A model generated the notes under the pieces. That model worked only from the letters and a program-made list of their open reading frames with translations. It did not search any database and was not told the origin of the DNA. The position numbers and the translations under genes are program-made. DNA of 64,000 nucleotides from positions 580,001 to 644,000 of the forward strand of contig CAMXCT020001112.1 of the NCBI GenBank assembly GCA_947184155.2, read 5' to 3'. Positions within the stretch are counted from its first letter, which is position 1. Every line of letters starts with the position of its first letter. Of the stretch, positions 56,850-64,000 are shown one piece after another. Source of the stretch: Cladocopium goreaui. Taxonomy: Eukaryota; Sar; Dinophyceae; Suessiales; Symbiodiniaceae.

Positions 56850-59800
56850 TCACACCTCAGCTCTCTTGGAATCCAAGCTTCCAAACAAAGTTTCAGAGCG
56901 AGGTGAAGTCGAACTAAGCACTCGGAGGTGGAGTTGTTTTCAGCCCTTGAGCCCAGTGATAGGAAGAGGTGGCCTCACTTCAACTGGGTCCAGGCTGACA
57001 ACTTGGATGAAGTTTGAACCATCTAAATGATACAAAACTATCCACCACTGTTGAGCAATGCTTCTATATGGTTTTATGATATCAGCAAGAAATGTCTACG
57101 CTGCATGCTGCATTGCATTTGGCTTTTGCGAAATATGCATCTATATGCCTATAAGATATAAACAACCTCCACCACTCAAATTTGCAGGTAGCCTACTGAT
57201 TGGGGGCAGTTCACCAGCAGCCCAAGCTGCGGTCTCTTCAGACTTTCCGGACTTTCCAGTCTACGGCTGGTGTGAAACATCAAGATCTTGCTGAAGTTGC
57301 AGGGGCCACAACAAGAGTGTCAACACCCTGAAGACTGAAAATTCATTTCTTATTGGGTCAAGTATCTTCAGATGTGGTTTTTTTTCCACAAAATTATCTA
57401 TAGTAGCACAACCAAAGTAGCAATCTGGTTGGTCATCGCCCCCTGCCGTGGTTTTGTCGGTCAGGGGCCATTGGGACACATGTTGATCACTCACTTGAAG
57501 CTCTCCACGTCATCATTGTCAGCGTAGGCACCCAGAGAGGCCTCCCATGGGAAATCAGCCATGAAATCCCAGCAAAACCACCAATCCCATTACCATCTGG
57601 TTGTGACTAACGGTTTGCCGCTAGGAAAGATCCACCATGCTATTAAGTTCGGAAAACCATCTATAAATATCCATTAACATTAACCATCTATAAATGGGTC
57701 ATCTAACTAATGGTTTTTAATAGGTAAACCATCTATTTCTATGGGTCATCTATACCATGGCGAACTCTTAGTCATAACCAGAGGGTAAGTCTAAAACACC
57801 ATGAACTCACCAAGTGGTGAAGATCTTGTGGCCGAAAAAAACGTGGACCAGCCATCATGAGATCTCCCGATTGAAATCTATGGACAAGCAATGTCTATAG
57901 CCAAGAATTTTAAAAGAAAATATCAAAATAACATCAGTAACTTTGTTGGTCACAACATCAGGAATTTGCTTGGTTATACCCTCTGGTAAACTAACGTAAC
58001 TATGGAAAATCACATTTTTTTAATGGAAAACTCACTATGAATGGCCATGTTCAATAGCTATGTTAGTCATTACCAGAGGGTGGAGATTGCAAGTTTGGGC
58101 GCCCTTAAAGTTGGACAGGCCATGTCAACCAGTCATTGATTCAGACGGTGGATCAGTAGATTATGGAGAAATAGAAAATGGAATGAAGTACATGTTCCTA
58201 CGGTGGATGGAAGAAATCCTGCACCACCTTGGATGGTTGAACCCCTATAGATAATGGGATAAACCACCTATCAACTGGTGCAGGATTTCTTCCATCCACC
58301 GTAGTACCAAATTATTCCAAATGACCCATGATTATAAGACTGTTCCAAAATGGAACGTTCAACCATTACTCTCTGGTAAACATACAAAAAACGATGAAAA
58401 ATCACCATTTCTTATGGGTAAATCAACCATCAATGGCCATTTTCGATAGCAAACTGTTAGTTTACCAGGCCGTGTATAGATTATTGAGGTACAACCCAAA
58501 TAACCCATTGTTTTCCTGGTCCAGTGATCCCATATGATGATTTTTCGATCTGTGACAGAAACGTCCAGGGCAACACAAAAATGTTCACCAAAACAGCTTT
58601 AAAACGACTGATGAGATTCTTTTTTTTTAGTGCATAGTCTATATATATATAATACAGGCACCCGTGGAAGTCAGGACTAAACACCGCGGGGTTGGTACAA
58701 CTGCATGGAACGCACCGTCCTATTGGTAACGCTTCAACGCTGGGGCAAAATATCTACATCAACATGTTACTGGAGATGTTAGTTCCTACTGGAACGCTAA
58801 TGGAATATAACTGCTAATTCTATGTCTTTATAGGCTTTTCCTGCATGGAACGCTAATGGAATAATTCTGCTAATTCTATGTCTTCATAGGCTTTCCTGCA
58901 TGGAATCGCTACTACTGGATATCTAAATCTGCACCACACTTCCCAGAATCTGCTACAGGATCCTTTTCACTTCTTCACATATCGCAAAGCACGATTGTGT
59001 TTCTCAGCGGACAGCCACTTCTCTTTCTACTGATGCTTCAGACCTGCCCAAACCACCTGAGCAAATCCCCATGTGAACTCCGTTTCTCAAGACTACTCCT
59101 GCCAGAATCTCATGCGCAGTGTGTTTTAATTCATACTGGAACTCCGGATTCACAGGTCAGGTTTGGACACAAGGGTTGCATATCAAAAACTGTGGTGGAC
59201 AAGGGTGCATTTATACGAGGTCCGATACGAGGTCTATACGAGGTCAATACGAGGTCAGCCTATATGGTTTGTCCCGGAGCTCGCCATGAGCTTCTGAAGC
59301 GAGATTGCTCCACTTGAGCTGGCAACAGCAGCGGAGGAGGAAGCAGCAGCAGCAGGAAGCAGCAGCAGGAGCAGGAGGAAGCAGCAGCAAGCAGCAGCCA
59401 GCAGCAGCCACAAGCAGCCACAAGCAGCAACCAGCATGTGCCCCCTTGAAAGAATGACCAAATATAAGTATAAGTTTGAAAAATCATGGCAGAAGTGGCT
59501 GTCAGGACAGCATCTATATACCATAGTTTCCATTGGTATACCCATGGAAGTTGCTGCAAGATTTAAACGTGCCACTTTCAAGCTGTCATGCAAAACCCAA
59601 GCTAAACGCAAAAAGTACCGACTTACCCCAATTGCTTTCCCGCATGGAAATGAACCGTTCAATTGCAAACAGAACCGATTTCCACATCCACTTGTATATT
59701 CCCATTAAAAATGTATGTTTTCCCATCCTTTACGAAATTTAGTATACGTGTATATATATATATATATATTATATATATATGCATTTAAGTTCAGTTATTC

Positions 59801-59953
59801 CCCATTCCGATAGCCCAAAAACCATCCTCCCAGTTACCATCCTCCCGGCCCCGGCCCCTCGGCTTTTCGGTGACGTCTGGAAATGGCACCGGTTCATTCG
59901 AAAATGGCGTGCGTTTCGAAACCGCGAGATCCGAGGCGCCAATGTTTGGAATG
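56850..59953 (-). CDS. Unidentified small multi-exon gene
   Basis: Minus-strand exon chain between the EF-P-like gene and eS4. Proposed exons: 59953-59838 (IGASDLAVSKRTPFSNEPVP then PFPDVTEKPRGRGREDGN), 59293-59274 (EAHGELR), 57541-57495 (ASLGAYADNDDVESF, donor AA|GTGAGTG), 57290-57215 (ILMFHTSRRLESPESLK), 57001-56979 (LSAWTQL), 56877-56850 (LDSKRAEV, TGA). Phases agree across all joins as drawn, one of them requiring a GA donor. The first and third listed exons are the most convincing. A further 5' island at about 60.29-60.34 kb (GIGTSKKHLCAP) may belong. No family recognised; the protein looks acidic/basic and loop-rich. The short terminal exons are weak, and the 3' end may be wrong. Confidence 0.42.
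57591..57787. repeat. MITE-A subfamily 3, expanded
   Basis: taccatctggttgtgactaa ... cttagtcataaccagagggt, with an internal duplication of 'aaccatctataaat'. Confidence 0.75.
57977..58081. repeat. MITE-A copy
   Basis: taccctctggtaaactaacg ... gttagtcattaccagagggt. Confidence 0.88.
58199..58303. repeat. Perfect 28-bp inverted repeat (hairpin)
   Basis: Arms 58199-58226 and 58276-58303 are exact reverse complements (TACGGTGGATGGAAG...), with a 49-nt loop. No similarity to the MITE families here. Lies in an intron of the unidentified gene. Confidence 0.9.
58367..58476. repeat. MITE-A, CCGTG-ended variant
   Basis: tactctctggtaaacataca ... tagtttaccaggccgtgta. Confidence 0.75.
59212..59253. repeat. 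(ATACGAGGTC)n
   Basis: Four near-perfect 8-10 bp copies of 'atacgaggtc' just before the CAG-rich family-F copy. Confidence 0.85.
59320..59490. repeat. CAG/GGAGG compound repeat (family F), copy 2
   Basis: Short CAG-rich tract followed by 'cccttgaaagaatgaccaaa', matching the right flank of the tract at 14757-15375. Confidence 0.75.
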
Positions 59954-59979
59954 CTTAAAAGGACCATGGATCAATGGAG

Positions 59980-60064
59980 AAACCCCCAGTGATGTTTGTT
60001 GGTTTATAACCCCCCATGAAGTATAGGTATATTATCTCTACCGTAAACCCAAGTGAAACTGGAG
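59980..60064. repeat. MITE-B fragment
   Basis: 'acccccagtgatgtttgttg' with 'tttataaccccccatgaa'; directly abuts a MITE-A. Confidence 0.5.
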
Positions 60065-60065
60065 T

Positions 60066-60177
60066 TAACCTCTGGTAAACATACACAAGACTATGGAAAG
60101 ATCCACCATTTTCTAGTTGGGAAAACCCACTATTTCCATGGCCATTTTCAATAGTTATGCTAGTTTACAAGAGGGTA
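60066..60177. repeat. MITE-A copy
   Basis: taacctctggtaaacataca ... gctagtttacaagagggta. Confidence 0.8.
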
Positions 60178-60655
60178 TCTCCACTTAAACCAGCACACAA
60201 TGAGATCTTTAGCAACAGGCACTGGCTTAAAATCCAGGTTTCACTCATTTAACAGCAAGAATCATTGGGGCGCGCAGAGGTGCTTTTTCGAGGTTCCGAT
60301 GCCTGCGGGCACCTGGGCTGAAAATCTTAAACTACGGCCTGCGGCACTGACGTGAAACAGTCAAACCGCAGTGAAATTGGCAAAATTGATTGGCACGTCC
60401 AATGCCATAAACCTACCCTTTGGGATTTTTTTTGAATTCCACCCAGAAAAGTGCTAATTTTGGGGATGGTCTATGGCATTGGGTTTACCACACTATATAA
60501 CTCCTTTTCCACCAGCTCAGAAACGCATATTATCGTATTCTTGTAACAATTGCCACCTATCATCCATGAGTTTCCTGTCCCGAATCTTTGCACCCTCAAC
60601 ATGGTCATGGACCAACCATTGCTACGTCACTTTCGACCTCAGAGATCTCAGTACT

Positions 60656-62732
60656 TTACACTCGCTTACTGATCTGAAAGTTCTTCTTGTCGATTCGGAC
60701 CTTGTCGCCCACCTCAGTTTTTGTTTTTGTCAGCTTTGCCAGAATCAAGCACATCACTGCACCAATTTCTGATTGAACCCTGGATTCTAGAGTCACTCGA
60801 ATAACTTCAATGACCCTCATCAGAAACTTTTTTTTCAGCAGGAAAAAAAATCACATCCGTAATATGTATATATATATATATATACTGTGTATATATATAT
60901 ATACATCCATCCATCCGTCCATCCATCCATCCATCCATCCACTTCATGGCTTTTCCCATGGTTTTTCAGTTGATTTCCCCATGGATTTTCCATGGCCAGG
61001 GGCCGAGATGTAGGACGGTGCTTGCTTGGAAATGCCATTCTCCAAGGTCACGATCTGATCCTTAGCAGCTTATAATTTCTCCAACCGTTCGACGACAAAG
61101 AAATGCCGCGTTTTTGGCTGTTGGTATAAAAGCTGTTGTACCAACCTGTTGTATACACTATGGGATAATAGCGGCGGTGTATATGTGTATATATATATGT
61201 ATATTATCATTATATTATTGTATGATATTATCCATTAAAATTATCATCCATGATAATATGATCATATTTTTTCATAATCTATTTCCATATGATGATAGCC
61301 TATGATATCCATGATTCATGATTAACATATTATAACCATCATATTTTAGTTACTTCCACTCCATCCATTACATCCCCCTGACATCCCCCTGACATCCCCC
61401 TGACATCCCCCTGACATCCCCCTGACTTGGTGAACCAATTGGATGAAACATGATGAAACCAAACTTCCTGGTGCGTGCGTTTTACGCAGGGTTGCTGGAT
61501 GGGTTGGGAATGGGGGTTGCTGGGATGATGACATTCATAGTTAGCCAGTGGATCATAACCCCGAACATTCCCTGCAAAAAAACGCACCAGTAAGCAAACA
61601 AAATGCTGCCCAAAATTGTGTTCTAAGTCTTTTTCCATGGGAAGTTCACGGATTGTTTTCAAATCATTAACCATCAATAATCATCATTAATCATCATTAA
61701 CCATTATTAATCATCATTAACCATCATTAACGTTTCGTTCCCAGCGGAGGAAGCGACAGCTGCCCTAAGGTCCAAACCCTACCGCTGTCTTTGGACTGCT
61801 TGATCTCAGTCACTTCCATGATGATGTCGTCAGGGAACTGGCAATTTGTTTGACCAATGTTGACCCACAACCAGTGGCGGAAAAAAAAGACACACCGAGA
61901 AAAATACCAGAAACATACAGTAAATAAACATCATAATTACATAGTTAGTATATAATGGTTTAGTAGATTATGAAATGTTCCCAAAACTCTGGTTCCACAT
62001 TAAACAATCGAGATATGAGCTATCACCGACTCAGACTTTCAGCTGGTCACCATACAACTGATGCAGCCATCTCAACCCGTTTGCATCAAGATCATGACTC
62101 TGTGGAGTGCCCTTGCATTTAGGCAACTGTTCTAGGGGGTTCAGATGTATCAACCATGTTTATCCTATCAATTTCGGAATTTCGGATGTTTCAACCATGA
62201 TTTTGCCCATGTGTCAACTCATGTTTAATCTGGTTGGTGGTTTCAACCTCTCTGAAAAATATGAAAGTCAGTTGGGATGATGACATTCCCAATATATGGA
62301 AAGTCATAAAAGCCATGTTCCAAACCACCAGTAATTCTATGCTATGAAATCCAAGTACATAGAAAAAATAATCATACCAAGTATACCAATCATATATTAT
62401 TATTATTATATATTGGTATATAATTACACAGTAACCATCATGCTGAATTGGGAATTTCGGAGTGACGGTGACGTCACCGGTTTCATCAGATTCCCCCCTG
62501 GTCTCATCTTATGATTGGTTCAACCGAGGGGTTGAAAGGGGTTCACATCAGCAAATCACCATCCCAACTACCCTCTGGTAAACCTACAAAAAACTATGGA
62601 AAATGGCCATAGAAATCGTTGATTTACCCATGAAAAATGGTGATGTGTCCATAGTTATGTTGAATTACCAAGGAGGGGACTTGATAAAAGCCACTGGATA
62701 TCCGCCATGAGAATTGAGCCGTCTTCGAAAGC
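60656..62732 (-). CDS. Elongation factor P-like protein, 3' exons
   Basis: EF-P relieves ribosome stalling on proline runs; eukaryotic copies are normally organellar. Exons seen: 61837-61783 (FPDDIIMEVTEIKQSKDS), 61060-61004 (DQIVTLENGISKQAPSYIS) and 60712-60656 (VGDKVRIDKKNFQISKRV, TAA). These match the EF-P C-terminal domain: L-P-D-x-V-x-L-E-V-x-E, then T-L-E-x-G-x-x-x-x-x-P-x-x-I, then G-D-K-I-x-V-D...R-V at the very end. The join of the last two exons keeps phase and family spacing (GC donor TCG|GC). About eight family residues between the first two are missing, so a small exon was not found or the protein is shortened. A possible further exon is 62732-62695 (AFEDGSILMADI). The N-terminal KOW domain lies upstream and was not located. 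Confidence 0.68.
60875..60945. repeat. AT tract plus (ATCC)n
   Basis: (TATA)n followed by about ten ATCC/GTCC tetramers. Confidence 0.9.
61364..61425. repeat. (ACATCCCCCTG)5
   Basis: Five exact 11-bp units. Confidence 0.95.
61665..61732. repeat. (ATTAATCATC)n
   Basis: Imperfect 9-10 bp units of the same TTAATCAT type as the satellite at 2977-3655. Confidence 0.8.
62230..62440. repeat. MITE-D plus linked 3' flank (extended unit 3)
   Basis: MITE-D at 62230-62331 (right end shortened), then 'gtacatag', 'ataccaagtataccaatcat' and 'tatataattacacagtaacc' as in extended unit 2. Confidence 0.85.
62569..62678. repeat. MITE-A copy
   Basis: taccctctggtaaacctaca ... gttgaattaccaaggaggg. Confidence 0.78.
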
Positions 62733-62849
62733 CTGGGTTATAGTCTTAGCATGTCTTGGCATGTACCCATAGGATCCCATAGGCAGAATCGAAACCGCCA
62801 AAGGAAGCACATAGTGGGAATCCAAACAGAATGGGCAAGAATGAATGTG

Positions 62850-62881
<32 letters not shown>

Positions 62882-62959
62882 AAATCATCATGTTTAATGG
62901 GTTAATCAACGATTTCTATGGCCATTTTCAATAGCTACGTAACAAATTACCAGAGTGTA
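62850..62959. repeat. MITE-A copy
   Basis: taccctctggtaaactaaca ... aacaaattaccagagtgta. Confidence 0.85.
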
Positions 62960-63192
62960 TAAATCCTGTGCGAACATGTGGATTGATCATCCAATCAGCG
63001 TTTTATAAACCAAGCCAAATCATGATATAATCATATAAACCAACCGTCATTTTTCTATTTTACCATTATATTTTGATAAAGAAAACCAACCATTATCATG
63101 GAACAATGATCTTATATTCATGTAAACATGCATATCGAATATGGGATCTTTTTCCAATCATGCTTGAGATTATGATCATAATAAACCAACCA

Positions 63193-63300
63193 TACCCTCT
63201 GGTAAACTAACATAACTATGGAAAGATCCACCATTTTTAATGGAGAAATCCACTATTTCTATGGCCATTTTCAATAGCTATGTTAAATTACCAGAGGGTA
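63193..63300. repeat. MITE-A copy (close to consensus)
   Basis: taccctctggtaaactaaca ... tgttaaattaccagagggta. Confidence 0.92.
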
Positions 63301-63699
63301 ACCGCATTATCAAAAAAAGAAAACAAACATCCGTTCTCGCCCTATTATAATTTATCCCATTGCATCCCATAGTATATTCCCATTTTTTGCTACCATTAAT
63401 GTTGCTTATATCATCATCTTCCTATGGCCTATGGTTTCCTATGGTTTCCTGTGGTTTTCATGATCATGGTATTATGATATAATAATCACAATACACCGAC
63501 CATTTTTTAAACCCTTATATTATCCATTTGGGGGGTTCCATTTGGAGGTAACATGTAAAACATTATAAACCCATAATTTTGGTTTGGGGTACCCCCATTT
63601 TAGGAAACCTCCGTTTATTATTCGCTATTAACCCTGTATTAACCAATCATTAACCGTTACAGTAATTGTTAATAATGGTTAAAGATGGTCAATAATGGT
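63301..63699. other. No gene seen
   Basis: AT-rich sequence with short TTAACC-type repeats and no exon-like island on either strand. Confidence 0.5.
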
Positions 63700-63952
63700 T
63701 AATGAAGAAAGAAGGAAGAAACCAAGAGGAAACCAAGAGGAACCAGATGAGAACCAGGGGAACCAGGAGGAACAGGAGGAACCAGGAGGAACCAGGAGGA
63801 ACAAGGAGGAACCATGAAACCTAGGAGGAACCACGAGAACCAGGAGGAACCAGGAGAACCACGAGGAACAGGGAGGAAACCAGGAGGAACCAGGATGAAC
63901 CAGGATGAACCAGGAGGAAACAGGAGGAACCAGGAGAAACCAAGAGGAAACC
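63700..63952. repeat. GGAACCAGGA imperfect tandem
   Basis: About 20 units of 'accaggaggaaccaggag'. The reverse strand reads as a W-F-L-L-V-P-like peptide, treated as repeat-derived. Confidence 0.9.
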
Positions 63953-64000
63953 ATTATTAACCATTATTAACCATTATTAACCATTATTAACCATTATTAA
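63953..64000. repeat. (ATTAACCATT)n
   Basis: Five tandem decamers running off the window edge. Confidence 0.92.

Noticed and set aside
63679..63954. W-F-L-L-V-P-rich minus-strand frame
   Set aside because: Encoded entirely by the GGAACCAGGA tandem repeat.

Overview
The window reads as nuclear DNA of a dinoflagellate (genus not determined). Coding DNA is a small minority and is cut into exons of about 25-160 bp separated by introns of about 0.2-10 kb. Splice donors are a mixture of GT, GC and GA, usually with a G just after the AG acceptor, a pattern known from dinoflagellates. All supported host genes lie on the minus strand in one head-to-tail array, and a Ty1/copia element sits in one intron. 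No rRNA, tRNA or CRISPR array was found. Exon models were made by eye, from open frames, splice-site phase and family motifs, so exact joins need transcript evidence.

Gene order in the direction of transcription (right to left): (1) 3' end of an elongation factor P-like gene, about 62.7 to 60.66 kb. (2) An unidentified small gene, about 59.95 to 56.85 kb. (3) A ribosomal protein eS4 (RPS4) gene spread over 16 kb, 56465 to 40445, in at least twelve exons including one of 27 bp. (4) A long exon chain from 40225 down to 1349. Its last eleven exons carry the successive motifs of a family-61 glycosyltransferase (GT61); its first thirteen are unrecognised and could be the N-terminal part of the same protein or a separate gene.

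The introns hold nearly everything else. About 37 copies of a roughly 105-bp palindromic MITE (called MITE-A here: TA-flanked, TIR CCCTCTGGTAA...TTACCAGAGGG) occur throughout, with smaller numbers of three other inverted-repeat families (MITE-B, MITE-D, MITE-G). The 9.7-kb intron 2954-12673 holds a 10-bp satellite with higher-order periodicity, a 1.15-kb near-identical duplication carrying RCC1-like repeats (one copy broken by an 8-bp microduplication), a 1-kb trinucleotide tract and a 95-bp repeat family.

The copia element (27382-35462) looks young: identical 151-bp LTRs, a perfect 5-bp target duplication, intact frames. It has three unusual traits. Gag and pol are one reading frame interrupted by a single UAG. 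Pol has a cytosine-methyltransferase-like domain between protease and integrase. A GRF zinc finger is encoded in a second frame overlapping pol for about 1 kb.
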